The notes: generated by a model from the sequence alone, not told the origin. A stretch of DNA of 64,000 bases from Agrobacterium vitis (GCF_014926405.1 NZ_JACXXJ020000005.1:625001-689000), one strand, 5' to 3'; counted from the first letter of the stretch, positions 9,442 to 18,002 are shown. Numbers and translations: made by a program.

Positions 9442-11627
9442 GCCGCCTTCACCTTCGCCCGTTTGGCCAGCTTTTCCACTACATTCTCGATCATCCGCAT
9501 CCCGGCATCGTTGCCGAGCGTCATGATTGATTCCGGGTGGAACTGCACGGCGGCCACCGGCTCTTTGGCATGCTCGATGCCCATGATCGTTCCATCCTCG
9601 CTTTCGGCGGTGATGATGAAATCCTTGGGTAAGCTCGCCGGATCGGCATGGATTGAGTGATAGCGCCCGACCGTGACTTCCTTGTTTAAGCCGGAAAACA
9701 CGATGCCGGGTTCCAGCACGCGAATGCGCGACGGCTTGCCATGCATCGGCACGTCCAGTTGACGCAGCACGCCGCCATAGGCTTCCGTCAGCGCCTGGAG
9801 GCCTAGGCAGACGCCGAAAATCGGCAGGTTGCGGTCACGCGCTTTCTTGATCGTCGCCGTGCAATCGAAATCCGACGGAGAGCCCGGTCCGGGCGACAAG
9901 ACGACGAGATCGGGGTTCAGGCGATCAAACACCTCTTCCGGCACCGGGCTACGCACCGTGCTGACGGTAGCGCCGGTCTGGCGGAAGTAATTGGCCAGCG
10001 TGTGGACGAATGAGTCCTCATGATCGACCAACAGGATTTTCACGCCGTGGCCGACAGCCGCCACGCCGCGCTGGGCCTTGGCATTATGGCCGGTCTTGGC
10101 GTCACGGATCGCAGCAATCATCGCCGATGCCTTCAATTCTGTTTCAGCTTCTTCTTCCTGCGGATCGCTGTCATTGAGCAGCGTTGCACCGGCCCGCACT
10201 TCGGCAATGCCGTCCTTGATGCGCACGGTGCGCAGCGTCAGCCCGGTATTCATATCGCCATTGAAGCCAACCATACCGACCGCGCCGCCATACCAGGCGC
10301 GCGCGCTCTTCTCATGGGCTTCGACAAAGCGCATCGCCCAGAGTTTTGGCGCGCCAGTGACGGTGACCGCCCAGGCATGGGAGAGGAAGCCGTCGAACGC
10401 ATCCATATCGTCGCGCAACCGGCCCTCGATATGGTCCACGGTGTGGATCAGCCGGGAATACATTTCGATCTGGCGGCGGCCGATCACCTTGACCGAACCC
10501 GGTTCGCAGACCCGGCTTTTGTCATTGCGATCAACATCCGAACACATGGTCAGTTCGGATTCGTCCTTCTTGGAATTCAACAGCTTGAGGATCTGTTCGC
10601 TATCGGCAATCGGGTCGTCGCCGCGTTTGATCGTGCCAGAAATCGGGCAGGTCTCGATGCGCCGTCCGTTGACGCGCACGAACATTTCCGGCGAAGCGCC
10701 GACCAGATATTCCTGATTGCCGAGATTGATGAAGAAGGAATAGGGCGACGGATTGATGTCCTTCAACCGCTTGGAAATATCCGAGGGCTTGCTATCGCAA
10801 CGCTCCATGAATTTCTGGCCGGGAACCACTTCGAACAGGTCGCCCTTGCGGAAGCTTTCCTTGGCCTTCACCACCAGCTCGGCAAATTCGCCGGGCCGAT
10901 GATCGCCGCGCGGCGGAATGGTATCGGTGTGGCGGAAAGGCTCCGGGGCAATGGTCTCGGCCTTGCCCGCCGTGGTCACGCCATCCTTTTCGAAATCATA
11001 GCGGTCAATCCAGGCCTTGGCGGAATAATGGTCAACCACCAGAATTTCATCGGGCAGGAACAGCACCATGTCGCGCTGATCGTCCGGCCGCTTCAGTTTC
11101 AGATCGATGGCATCGAACTGGAAGGCCAGATCATAGCCGAAAGCCCCGAACAGGCCAATGCTGCTATCGGCAGACGAATAGAACAGGTCGGTAATGGCGC
11201 GCAGCACGGTAAACACCGTCGGTGCCTTGGAGCGCTCCTCCTCGGTAAATACCCGGTCGGGGGTCTTTACTGTCAGGTCGAGCCGCTGCGCGGTCAGCGC
11301 ACCCAGCACCAGTTCCGGCACAGTCTTCAGCTTTTCGGCGATCATCGACAGCAGCACTTCGCCCCGGCCATTGTAAGCTTCGATCCACACAGCGCGACCA
11401 AAGCTGGAAATACCCAGCGGCGGATCGACAATGGCCGTATCCCAGCGGGTATAGCGGCCCGGATATTCGTAGTTGGAGGAAAACACCGCGCCGCGCCGCT
11501 CATCCAGCTTTTCGACATAGCTGGAGACTGCATCGGTATAGGGTGTGGCACGACGCTGGCGCGTTACCGTAATCCCGCCCCGGGTCTGGTAGACATCGCT
11601 ATTGTCATCGCGAATAATGGTTGCCAT
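9438..11627 (-). CDS. trpE(G): Fused anthranilate synthase TrpE(G)
   Basis: A 729-residue single chain that converts chorismate and glutamine to anthranilate, the first committed step of tryptophan synthesis. The TrpE part (about 1-510) shows the chorismate-binding signatures [22 protein letters not shown] and [12 protein letters not shown]. The TrpG glutaminase part (about 530-725) shows the amidotransferase Cys in FGVCLGLQ and the His/Glu pair in VQFHPESI. The fusion is characteristic of Rhizobiaceae. The ATG at 11627 has GAGGAAGAAG upstream. Upstream lie a leader peptide gene with three Trp codons and an attenuator, so the gene is controlled by tryptophan supply. A GNAT gene is coupled downstream. 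Confidence 0.98.
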   Translation of the reverse strand: MATIIRDDNSDVYQTRGGITVTRQRRATPYTDAVSSYVEKLDERRGAVFSSNYEYPGRYTRWDTAIVDPPLGISSFGRAVWIEAYNGRGEVLLSMIAEKLKTVPELVLGALTAQRLDLTVKTPDRVFTEEERSKAPTVFTVLRAITDLFYSSADSSIGLFGAFGYDLAFQFDAIDLKLKRPDDQRDMVLFLPDEILVVDHYSAKAWIDRYDFEKDGVTTAGKAETIAPEPFRHTDTIPPRGDHRPGEFAELVVKAKESFRKGDLFEVVPGQKFMERCDSKPSDISKRLKDINPSPYSFFINLGNQEYLVGASPEMFVRVNGRRIETCPISGTIKRGDDPIADSEQILKLLNSKKDESELTMCSDVDRNDKSRVCEPGSVKVIGRRQIEMYSRLIHTVDHIEGRLRDDMDAFDGFLSHAWAVTVTGAPKLWAMRFVEAHEKSARAWYGGAVGMVGFNGDMNTGLTLRTVRIKDGIAEVRAGATLLNDSDPQEEEAETELKASAMIAAIRDAKTGHNAKAQRGVAAVGHGVKILLVDHEDSFVHTLANYFRQTGATVSTVRSPVPEEVFDRLNPDLVVLSPGPGSPSDFDCTATIKKARDRNLPIFGVCLGLQALTEAYGGVLRQLDVPMHGKPSRIRVLEPGIVFSGLNKEVTVGRYHSIHADPASLPKDFIITAESEDGTIMGIEHAKEPVAAVQFHPESIMTLGNDAGMRMIENVVEKLAKRAKVKAA

Positions 11628-11675
11628 GGCGCTTCTTCCTCATCGTAAAGCCCGTCAGAGAGGGGCCATGAACAC

Positions 11676-11707
11676 AAAAAAGCCGCCTCAGGAAATCCGG
11701 GCGGCTT
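11676..11707 (-). terminator. trp attenuator terminator
   Basis: On the minus strand, AAGCCGCC pairs with GGCGGCTT across a 12-nt loop and is followed by TTTTTG. It lies between trpL and trpE(G), 40 bp after the leader stop codon. Premature termination here would release an RNA of about 115 nt starting at the trpL ATG. Confidence 0.9.
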
Positions 11708-11746
11708 TGGGTCAATCGTCTTTAGACATGACTGGTCAAGGCCGCG

Positions 11747-11791
11747 TTAGCGAACCCACCACCAAGCATTCATGGACAAAACGATCTTCAT
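11747..11791 (-). CDS. trpL: trp operon leader peptide TrpL
   Basis: A 14-codon frame encoding MKIVLSMNAWWWVR with three consecutive TGG codons just before the stop. Scarce charged tRNA-Trp stalls the ribosome there and favours an antiterminator, allowing trpE(G) transcription. No ribosome binding site precedes the ATG. Instead a -10 box (TATGAA, 11799-11804) ends exactly seven bases upstream, which predicts that the mRNA begins at the A of this ATG (leaderless). Sinorhizobium meliloti trpL is also 14 residues with WWW and is leaderless there. An in-frame ATG at 11803 would lie inside the promoter, and one at 11773 would shorten the peptide. The regulatory role is close to certain; the exact start is inferred. 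Confidence 0.92.
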   Translation of the reverse strand: MKIVLSMNAWWWVR

Positions 11792-11798
11792 GGCGGAA

Positions 11799-11827
11799 TT
11801 CATAACCCGGTCCGCCACGCCGCGCAA
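11799..11827 (-). promoter_or_regulatory. Predicted trpL-trpE(G) promoter
   Basis: A TTGCGC -35 (11822-11827; CTTGCG reading resembles the rhizobial CTTGAC) and a TATGAA -10 (11799-11804) are separated by 17 bp. It begins about 20 bp after the stop of the upstream sulfotransferase gene. Confidence 0.65.
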
Positions 11828-11848
11828 GAGTGATTTTCAGCCCCCCAA

Positions 11849-12619
11849 TCATAGGGGATCACCGTGCAAATGCTCCGTGCGAAACCGTGTCTCCCAGCTT
11901 TGGTTGATCCCGTCTGCCAGCTTGGCGGTGCCGGGCACGACGCTGCTTGCAGCCTCACCATTCACTCCCAGTTGCCCCAGCAAATCCTTCAGGCTGCCAA
12001 TGGGGTCGGCGCAAAGCGCTTCATAGGTGATTGGCAAGGGTTGGATGCCTTGCATGTCGAACCAGCTTTGCCAGGCGCGATCATACTGGATGAATTCGTC
12101 GTAGCTGGCGCGGATTTTGGCGGCGTCGTAAATTGGATCGCGTGGCGCAGACAACCGTTCCAACTCCGCACCATCTGGTGCGCGATGCCATAATCCAGTT
12201 TGTTGGGCTTTCACATAGGAGACGGCCTGTTGCACCTTATCGAGGCGTGTCAGGTGAATGAACAGCGTGTTTCCGAACGCAGCCTCGATCCGCTGCCGGT
12301 CGCTGGCCAGCACCGGGTAAAGAACGGCAAGCTTTTCGACAAACAGATCAAAACTGTGCCGTTGCAGCCGCAGGCCAAACAGCCCCGTGCCATTGCGGCC
12401 CTTCTCGACAGCAGCTTCAAAGATCGCCGCCAGAAGGTCGCTTTCCGGCAAAGAGGGGTTGATGTCCAGATTGAGATAGGACAGCCAATCGGTAATCGGT
12501 CCGTGATGAAAATAGGATTTCGGCTTACCGGCCACTCCGGTTGCTGCCAGCATATTGCACAACAAGGTGCTGCCGCTGCGTGGCGAGGTGCAGATCACAT
12601 AGGAATGGAATTTCGCCAT
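11849..12619 (-). CDS. Stf0-family sulfotransferase
   Basis: A 256-residue cytoplasmic enzyme of the Stf0/LpsS type, which moves sulfate from PAPS to sugars such as trehalose or lipopolysaccharide residues. The 5'-phosphosulfate-binding loop is TSPRSGSTLLCNML (about residues 11-24). A 3'-phosphate-binding Arg/Ser region follows in FIHLTRLDKVQQAVSYVKA. The ATG at 12619 fits the family N-terminus (MAKFHSYVICTSPRSGS); further upstream codons would add an unlikely hydrophobic extension. No strong ribosome site is seen. It lies between the T6SS cassette and the trp leader, on the same strand as both. The acceptor is unknown; surface polysaccharide is the best guess. Confidence 0.85.
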   Translation of the reverse strand: MAKFHSYVICTSPRSGSTLLCNMLAATGVAGKPKSYFHHGPITDWLSYLNLDINPSLPESDLLAAIFEAAVEKGRNGTGLFGLRLQRHSFDLFVEKLAVLYPVLASDRQRIEAAFGNTLFIHLTRLDKVQQAVSYVKAQQTGLWHRAPDGAELERLSAPRDPIYDAAKIRASYDEFIQYDRAWQSWFDMQGIQPLPITYEALCADPIGSLKDLLGQLGVNGEAASSVVPGTAKLADGINQSWETRFRTEHLHGDPL

Positions 12620-12771
12620 CGTCTTTTGAGCCGAGCAATCATGGAAGATGCCCAGCCCTATAGTAACGAGGTATGACAAGGCGGTGACCGTAAGCAATAA
12701 AACCGGATATTACAGGCGGTGAAACAACGCTTGTTGAGGGCCTTTAAAGAAACGAATGCTTATGAATCGGC

Positions 12772-13077
12772 TCAAGCGCCATCATCCAAAAACACGTCGC
12801 CTGATCCTTCCGCAGCAGTCCCGCCGCAATCGATCGCATCGCCAATCCGCCCCGCAGGCTGACCATTGATGAAGACCGTTGGCGACCCTGCTGCCAAAGC
12901 CCGGCCATGGCTTGGCTCCGGGCAGGACGAACAGGCATGCGCCCCATAAGCATCTCCAACCCGGACGGCCCCGCGGCCGTTGATGAACACATTACCGCTG
13001 GCCTCGATGGAGGGTGTCGGCGGGAAATGGCAGGGATGGCCGGAGCCGATATCGCCGAGGCGGGTGATGGCGGGCAT
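12772..13077 (-). CDS. PAAR domain protein (T6SS spike tip)
   Basis: A 101-residue protein made almost entirely of the PAAR fold, which caps the VgrG trimer at the tip of the type VI secretion spike. It shows the repeated NVFINGRGAVRVGDAYGAH and TVFINGQPAGRIGDAIDCGG units, with the His/Cys residues that bind a metal at the tip (HPCHFPP, HACSSCPEPSH, DCGG). The ATG at 13077 has a near-perfect AGGAGGA seven bases upstream. There is no C-terminal toxin extension, so cargo must be attached by other contacts. It is the last gene of the vgrG-led cassette, 31 bp after a secreted unknown. Confidence 0.93.
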   Translation of the reverse strand: MPAITRLGDIGSGHPCHFPPTPSIEASGNVFINGRGAVRVGDAYGAHACSSCPEPSHGRALAAGSPTVFINGQPAGRIGDAIDCGGTAAEGSGDVFLDDGA

Positions 13078-13108
13078 TTGAACGTCCTCCTGTTCTATAA
13101 CTGTAGCG

Positions 13109-13651
13109 TCAGTCAATCATCTTGCAATCTTGCTTCACCGCCTTACGCTCCCACTCGGCATATGCCGTGGGCTGAAGAATATCGACGCGAATGTCGGCAT
13201 TGATGTTGTCTTTTTTTGGCATCGGGAGTTTGTCCGTGGGTGGTCTCCGTGTAACGTCAACGAAGATTTCGCCCATTCTGCCGGGAATAGCTGTTTCGTG
13301 AATGTCCAATTCGGGGATATCGAAATCGAGCATGTCATCGTATGATGTATATAATAGACGGGTGATGAGGTCTCGCCTAATTATCAGATGGTTCGCCAAA
13401 ACCGTGCAAAGTGGCTCCCCTTCAGACATTTGCGTTATTTGATAGCGGAACAGCCACTTTTCAGAGGTTGCTTTTATGAAGACGCTTGGTTCGTGAGGCT
13501 GAGGCCCACCGATCATCAGAAGCTCCAATGCAGCCTTACAATTCGTTCGATCAACTTGTGCCATTGCGTCGCAAAGTTCATGTTTTCTATCAGCCGACTG
13601 GGCCTGCGAGCAAAGAACCATAGTTATTAAAAAAGAGAATATCGCCTTCAT
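13109..13651 (-). CDS. Secreted hypothetical protein of the T6SS cassette
   Basis: A 180-residue protein with a signal peptide (MKAIFSFLITMVLCSQAQS, cleavage before AD). The mature part has four Cys, probably two disulfides, and no family that I recognise. It contains SEGEPLCTVLANHLIIRRDLITRLLYTSYDDML and ends QDCKMID. The location between an effector/immunity-like pair and PAAR suggests a periplasmic immunity protein, an adaptor, or a second effector's partner, but nothing in the sequence decides. Composition is less GC-rich than the core genes around it. Confidence 0.7.
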   Translation of the reverse strand: MKAIFSFLITMVLCSQAQSADRKHELCDAMAQVDRTNCKAALELLMIGGPQPHEPSVFIKATSEKWLFRYQITQMSEGEPLCTVLANHLIIRRDLITRLLYTSYDDMLDFDIPELDIHETAIPGRMGEIFVDVTRRPPTDKLPMPKKDNINADIRVDILQPTAYAEWERKAVKQDCKMID

Positions 13652-13711
13652 ATTGCGATGTTACCTCGCCTAGTCGATCTGTGGGCCGCTTCACGACTCA
13701 AGGTCGATCAT

Positions 13712-13841
13712 TCAAGCCATGTTATCCAGAAGCACATTTCCGTATTACTCCTCCACCTTGCCGCAACCGATAGTGTCACCCGGCAGGACAAACGTGCTTG
13801 CCGTTAGTGAAGGCCAATGCGGATGCCTGTGTTAAGGACAT
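13712..13841 (-). pseudogene. Degenerate PAAR gene relic
   Basis: Reading the minus strand from an ATG at 13841 (preceded by GGAG) gives MSLTQASALAFTNGKHVCPAG and then a stop. Removing one G from the GGG of that last codon restores GDTIGCGKVEE, one in-frame stop, and YGNVLLDNMA before the final stop. Aligned with the intact PAAR protein at 12772-13077, the pattern F.NG...GD.I.CG....E..G.V.LD..A is shared, including the C-terminal end. The relic therefore equals the last 40 or so residues of a PAAR protein, with a 1-nt frameshift, a nonsense codon and a lost N-terminal half. Confidence 0.7.
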
Positions 13842-13893
13842 TTATTAATCTCCTAGAAAAGTACCCATCATACCTTGATGACGCGCTCATCTT

Positions 13894-14370
13894 TTAAATT
13901 GGGCCTGTTTCACGCCACAAGTATCCGTAGCTTAAGATCGCGCCAGACTTTCCGGAGCACTGTATCGATCCGTAAAACGCCGCGAGCGATGATGAATCTG
14001 TCTCCGCAAGGTCCAAGAATTTCAAAGCACTATCATCTTCGTCCTTGCATATTGAAATTTGTGCGATGCGCAAAGCTCCATAATACAAGTCGCCTTTTAG
14101 GGCTCCAGCTACATTGAAGGCTACATGAATCCCAAGTATAGCGCTTATTAATACAGAAAAAAATCTCACCAAAAGTCTGTTGAATTGAAAATTCAATAAA
14201 ATTATAAAAATTATAAAAATAAATTTTATCGAAAACGGAATGCTAAATCCTTCTATATCTGCAAGTATAACGTCTTTTTCTGCGAGCGAAAATAGAAATG
14301 AATTAAATAAAAAAATAATACACAAAATTAAAACTAAAGAATAGTTTATTATTTTTAAAAAATTTTTCAT
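13894..14370 (-). CDS. Three-helix membrane protein, candidate immunity protein
   Basis: A 158-residue protein with three hydrophobic segments (about residues 8-31, 42-66 and 70-91). A soluble C-terminal part of about 65 residues is rich in acidic residues and contains two Cys. I know no matching family. The start overlaps the stop of the upstream candidate effector by four bases (ATGA), so the two are made together. This is the usual arrangement of toxin and immunity genes. The DNA is strikingly AT-rich (long A/T runs near 14.15-14.37 kb) compared with the surrounding genome, which points to horizontal acquisition. A membrane immunity protein would fit an effector acting in the periplasm. 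This is inference from position and topology. Confidence 0.75.
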   Translation of the reverse strand: MKNFLKIINYSLVLILCIIFLFNSFLFSLAEKDVILADIEGFSIPFSIKFIFIIFIILLNFQFNRLLVRFFSVLISAILGIHVAFNVAGALKGDLYYGALRIAQISICKDEDDSALKFLDLAETDSSSLAAFYGSIQCSGKSGAILSYGYLWRETGPI

Positions 14371-15191
14371 GAAATTTTGAATCCTATTTCAATAGAATTG
14401 TTTTTTCTTTTGTCTGGCTCCGCATAATATTTTAACTTGGTGCGACATGTAATAGATGTGGATCCATCTAGGAATACGGCATTATCACATTGTAATTGTC
14501 TAAAGTGCTCAATAGCGCTTCGCGTTTCACTACCGTAGGAAACGCCTTCCTCTCTTATCAGGACATGCAAAAGACCAGTAGCAGAACTAGTCCCTATAGC
14601 CATGATACCTTGACCTGCTGAATACGAAGAGATCGTCGCACTACTTCGCCGGAGGAGATTATCTTCTTGCTCTGGATAAGGATCCCCGGTCTGTTTGGGC
14701 GGCGGAGACGATTCCACGTTTTTGTCATAAACATTTACGTCATTAAAAATCACTGGTCGTGGAAATTTTGTACTCGGGCGGTAATCCTTCACGATTAGTG
14801 GACCAAGTCCGCCGAAGGCATTGAATGGTGTAGGCGGATTTCCTTCCCCAAAATGATATTGGCCATCGAAGTTGATGTAAAACCCTAGCTTTGACTCTAT
14901 TCCATCTACTTTCTTGCCGCCAATGTAGACCAAGCCTCGAGTGTTTATGTCCTTTGGATCGATCGGTAATCCAGCGTAATATGATATGGTGCTTGAAGTG
15001 TCATATATAGGGCCATTCCCGACGATATCGGCCGAAGTGATTTCTCTATCACAAAGATCGGTGAACTTTTCAGTAACGGTCTTCTGAATTGGCCGAAATA
15101 CTGCTTTTGACATTTCTTTTGTAAATACATATGTTCCGTCTGAGTGCCTGAATAAATACTGTTCGCCGGGAACTTGATCGTAGCCTTGCAT
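14367..15191 (-). CDS. Phosphodiester glycosidase-fold (NAGPA/DUF2233-like) protein, candidate T6SS effector
   Basis: A 274-residue protein without a signal peptide. From about residue 50 it follows the NAGPA/DUF2233 plan. An N-terminal NGPIYDTSSTISYYAGLPI region corresponds to the family's 'NGGFFD...GL' strand. Then come LGFYINFDG, the GGLGPLIV segment, and the C-terminal core GIMAIGTSSATGLLHVLIRE...CDNAVFLDGSTSITC. That core matches the family pattern 'AIG....G.l.lv......l..lGc..A..LDGG.S'. Family members cleave sugar-phosphodiester bonds. The start overlaps the vgrG stop (TGATG), and the next gene overlaps its end, so it is the natural cargo of this VgrG. Target could be an envelope glycan; that is inference. 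The second Gly of the usual DGG is Ser here. Confidence 0.75.
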   Translation of the reverse strand: MQGYDQVPGEQYLFRHSDGTYVFTKEMSKAVFRPIQKTVTEKFTDLCDREITSADIVGNGPIYDTSSTISYYAGLPIDPKDINTRGLVYIGGKKVDGIESKLGFYINFDGQYHFGEGNPPTPFNAFGGLGPLIVKDYRPSTKFPRPVIFNDVNVYDKNVESSPPPKQTGDPYPEQEDNLLRRSSATISSYSAGQGIMAIGTSSATGLLHVLIREEGVSYGSETRSAIEHFRQLQCDNAVFLDGSTSITCRTKLKYYAEPDKRKNNSIEIGFKIS

Positions 15192-17356
15192 CAGTTGATC
15201 TCAACTCTTTTTGCTTTGATTGTAACTGTTTCCTCTCCATTAATGGAGACGTTTTTCCCGCTAATGGTGATATTACCGTCTGCGGTCATGACGATGAACG
15301 ATTTTCCTGCAATTATTTTAACCAGTTCATTGCTTAAAATACTTTTTCTGCCAGCGATGTTGTCAACGCTGTCTCCTCCGATTGTTGATCGTTTGTCTCC
15401 GGCAACTTGTAAAATGCTGTCCCCGCTGACATTGATGCTAAGATCTTGCCCTATATTGGCGTACTGAAAGCCAATTATGCTTTCACTTTTGTTTCCGCCG
15501 ACGGCCATGTATGCGCTGGATGAACACTCCACGACATAATTCCCTCCAGTCATGGAGGTTTCGAAGGTCGAATTTAGATAATATCCCATTTCCCGTACAC
15601 CAAAGTGGCCGGTAAGTTGCCCTGGAAGAAGGGCTTCGGTTGTAAAACCTCCTCCTACCGTCAGATGGTAATTCCCGCCGGCAACTTGTTCGTAGTTATT
15701 ACGGACGGAAACCATTGCGTTCCGTCCCACGCTCGAGAAATAGTTATTGTCCGTTCTAGATGTGAAGTTGTTGCGAGTTTTCTCCGTCCTATCGCGCTGT
15801 GCGTGGATAAAAAGTTCTTCGTTATTGGTCGCGTCATCGAAGGTGATTTCGTTAAATTGATTCCACGCTTTCGATTTATGTGTATTGGTCCGAAACACGC
15901 TCTTGGTCTTATTGGCCGGCAAATCATACGGTACCGGATTGTTCGTGTTCGGCACGACGCCTGTCACCAGCGGTCTATCCGGGTCGCCGTCGATATAGGC
16001 GATCATGACTTCCATGCCGATGCGGGGGATGACCTGGGAGCCCCAGAGGCCGCCGGCCCAGCTTTGGGAGACGCGGATCCAGCAGGTGTCGGAGCCGTCC
16101 TTTTTGGCGCGTCTGTCCCAGGGGAACCAGGCTTTGATCCGGCCGTATTTGTCAGGATGAATTTCTTCCCCCGAGGGGCCTGCGACAATGGCCACCTGCG
16201 CGCCTTCGATGCGCGGGCGTTTGGTGGTGCGATGCGGGGTTAAGGGGATACGGGACGGTATGGCCTCGAATTGGTTGATATATTCCGGCTGGTTTTCCGT
16301 GGTTTCATAGGAGCGATCCACCACCCAATGGGTGATACGGGTTATCACATGCTCTTCGTATTTGTGTTCCGGGTGGGGTTCTTCATAGGGGTTGAAGCGT
16401 CGTCCTGGTTCCAGCACACGCACGGTCGACTGGCCTTTGATCCGCTCGTGATCCGCCTGTGTCGCCTGCGCGCGCAATTTACCGACGCGCTCCATTTCGG
16501 TGTAATCGGCGGCGCGGGCGGGATAGTTGTAAAGCTCGCGCTTGGCATTGCCCGACAACTCCACGAGAGAAGGGGTCTGCGAGCGTGGAATGAAGTTCGG
16601 CGTTTCAAAATTCCAGTCGGCATCGACCCGTTGGCCGGGAACATAGCTGAAACGCCGCATCCATTCGGTGATGTGGTTGCGGTCGGAAGAGCCTTGGGCG
16701 ATCCGCACGGTGTCATCGCCTTCCGCGCTGGCCGAGGCCTTTGACCAGGCAATCTGGTGGTCCGTTACTCTCAGGCGATGAATGCCCTTATCATGTTGAA
16801 ACCAATAGAAGATTCCATCTTCTTCCAACCGGCGAAGCAGGTAGTCGAGGTCATTTTCCTGCCATTGGACAGAATAGCCTTGCGCCGGTGGCTTGTTCTG
16901 TAGAAAGCCGATATCCGGCTGCGGCAGGCCATGTTCGGAAAACAGCGTTTCCAGCACCTGGATCGATGTCATATCCAGCCAGATCCGGCAATCGGAGCGG
17001 CGCGACAGCAGCCACATCTGCGGACGGATGGTGAGCGTGTAGGAGCGTAACCCGCGTGTGACCGGCGGGCCTTCCTCAAGATCGGTCACCAAGCCATTGA
17101 ACGGGCGGCGCAGGCCATCCTCGCCCAACTCGCCCTGGCGGATTTCCAGGGAAATATCGACCAGCTTGCCGATAAGCTCTTCCGGTTTGACCGCTTCACG
17201 CTTGGCGCGGACATGTAGAGTGATTTCAAACAGACGATTGACGCCCTCATCCACCTTCATCCGCTCCGGCAGCAATTGATCCTCACCCAGCGGAGAGGAG
17301 ACTTTCAAAACGCGGCTGGCCTGAATGAAATCGGCAGTCAATATATCGTCGAACAT
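15191..17356 (-). CDS. vgrG: Type VI secretion spike protein VgrG (TssI)
   Basis: A 721-residue protein combining a gp27-like N-terminal region, a gp5-like OB domain (about residues 390-480, GPSGEEIHPDKYGRIKAWFPWDR and WAGGLWGSQVIPRIGMEVMIAYIDGDPDRPLVTG) and a C-terminal beta-prism needle of repeated short strands (for example LQVAGDKRSTIGGDSVDNIAG). It forms the trimeric spike of the T6SS. There is no extra enzymatic domain; the chain ends VTIKAKRVEIN. The ATG at 17356 (FDDILTADF) fits the family start; one at 17434 adds 26 residues and has no usable ribosome site. It leads the cassette vgrG - effector - immunity - PAAR relic - secreted unknown - PAAR. No structural tss genes lie nearby, so it is an orphan spike locus. 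Confidence 0.96.
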   Translation of the reverse strand: MFDDILTADFIQASRVLKVSSPLGEDQLLPERMKVDEGVNRLFEITLHVRAKREAVKPEELIGKLVDISLEIRQGELGEDGLRRPFNGLVTDLEEGPPVTRGLRSYTLTIRPQMWLLSRRSDCRIWLDMTSIQVLETLFSEHGLPQPDIGFLQNKPPAQGYSVQWQENDLDYLLRRLEEDGIFYWFQHDKGIHRLRVTDHQIAWSKASASAEGDDTVRIAQGSSDRNHITEWMRRFSYVPGQRVDADWNFETPNFIPRSQTPSLVELSGNAKRELYNYPARAADYTEMERVGKLRAQATQADHERIKGQSTVRVLEPGRRFNPYEEPHPEHKYEEHVITRITHWVVDRSYETTENQPEYINQFEAIPSRIPLTPHRTTKRPRIEGAQVAIVAGPSGEEIHPDKYGRIKAWFPWDRRAKKDGSDTCWIRVSQSWAGGLWGSQVIPRIGMEVMIAYIDGDPDRPLVTGVVPNTNNPVPYDLPANKTKSVFRTNTHKSKAWNQFNEITFDDATNNEELFIHAQRDRTEKTRNNFTSRTDNNYFSSVGRNAMVSVRNNYEQVAGGNYHLTVGGGFTTEALLPGQLTGHFGVREMGYYLNSTFETSMTGGNYVVECSSSAYMAVGGNKSESIIGFQYANIGQDLSINVSGDSILQVAGDKRSTIGGDSVDNIAGRKSILSNELVKIIAGKSFIVMTADGNITISGKNVSINGEETVTIKAKRVEIN

Positions 17357-17561
17357 CGTAAGGCCCCCGGGATTGCGTCTTAAAATATCAAATGCAATAT
17401 CGATGGCCCGCCCGAACTGTTTCAAACACGCCATCCTTATGGCGAAATTAGACTAGCTTTCCGAAAGGTCAAGGTTTTGGTTGTGTTGCCGGATATGTTT
17501 GTTTTTTCGGTTGCGAATGATCATTAGTGAACGGAAAGGGCGATGAGGCATTGTGCAAAGT

Positions 17562-18002
17562 CTAACCGGCCAGCGTCTTGCCAGCATCGATCTTGACCAC
17601 ATCTTCGCCGACAAAAACGATGACATAACCTCCGGTCGTTTCCGCGTCGGCTGCCCAGCGGCGCATCGCGCTGGCATAGGGTTCGTTACGCCACACCTGC
17701 GGAAAGGCCGGGTCGACCAGGACCGTGACTTGCGGGCCCTGGGTGTAGACCATCATATTTGCCGTGGCCGGTTCCCATTCCGGGCCAAGACTGTCGCTTG
17801 TCATCCAGAGACAGAGAAAGTCTCGGCAGAGCTGCGGTCTCTCGGGGTAGATCGTGCAGCCTTTCCCGGCAGTGCAATGGGTGCACCAGATGTTTGCGGG
17901 CTTTGCCAAGGCGTCGATATCCGGCAGGCGGCAACAAAGCGTGCAGGTGCCGCAAGTGCGATCAGGCAGAGCTGTCGGGGCTGATGGAATTTCGACGGAC
18001 AT
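17562..18002 (-). CDS. YkgJ-like cysteine-cluster protein (predicted Zn/Fe binding)
   Basis: A 146-residue soluble protein. The Cys pattern CGTCTLCCRLPDI (about residues 17-29), WCTHCTAGKGCTIYPERPQLCRDFLCLW (39-66) matches the YkgJ/UPF0153 zinc- or iron-chelating family. The second half (WEPATANMMVYTQGPQVTVLVDPAFPQVWRN) is less conserved. Function in the family is not established. It stands alone between vgrG and the saccharopine dehydrogenase-like gene, on the minus strand. Confidence 0.8.
   Translation of the reverse strand: MSVEIPSAPTALPDRTCGTCTLCCRLPDIDALAKPANIWCTHCTAGKGCTIYPERPQLCRDFLCLWMTSDSLGPEWEPATANMMVYTQGPQVTVLVDPAFPQVWRNEPYASAMRRWAADAETTGGYVIVFVGEDVVKIDAGKTLAG

Noticed and set aside
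10020..11648. Long open frame on the plus strand opposite trpE(G)
   Set aside because: It is the antisense of a strongly conserved gene in a GC-rich genome, where stop codons are rare in that frame. The translation is His/Arg/Gly-rich and matches no family.
17357..17434. Longer VgrG N-terminus from an ATG at 17434
   Set aside because: The AAGG sequence directly abuts that ATG, leaving no proper spacing, and the extra 26 residues are not typical of VgrG proteins.
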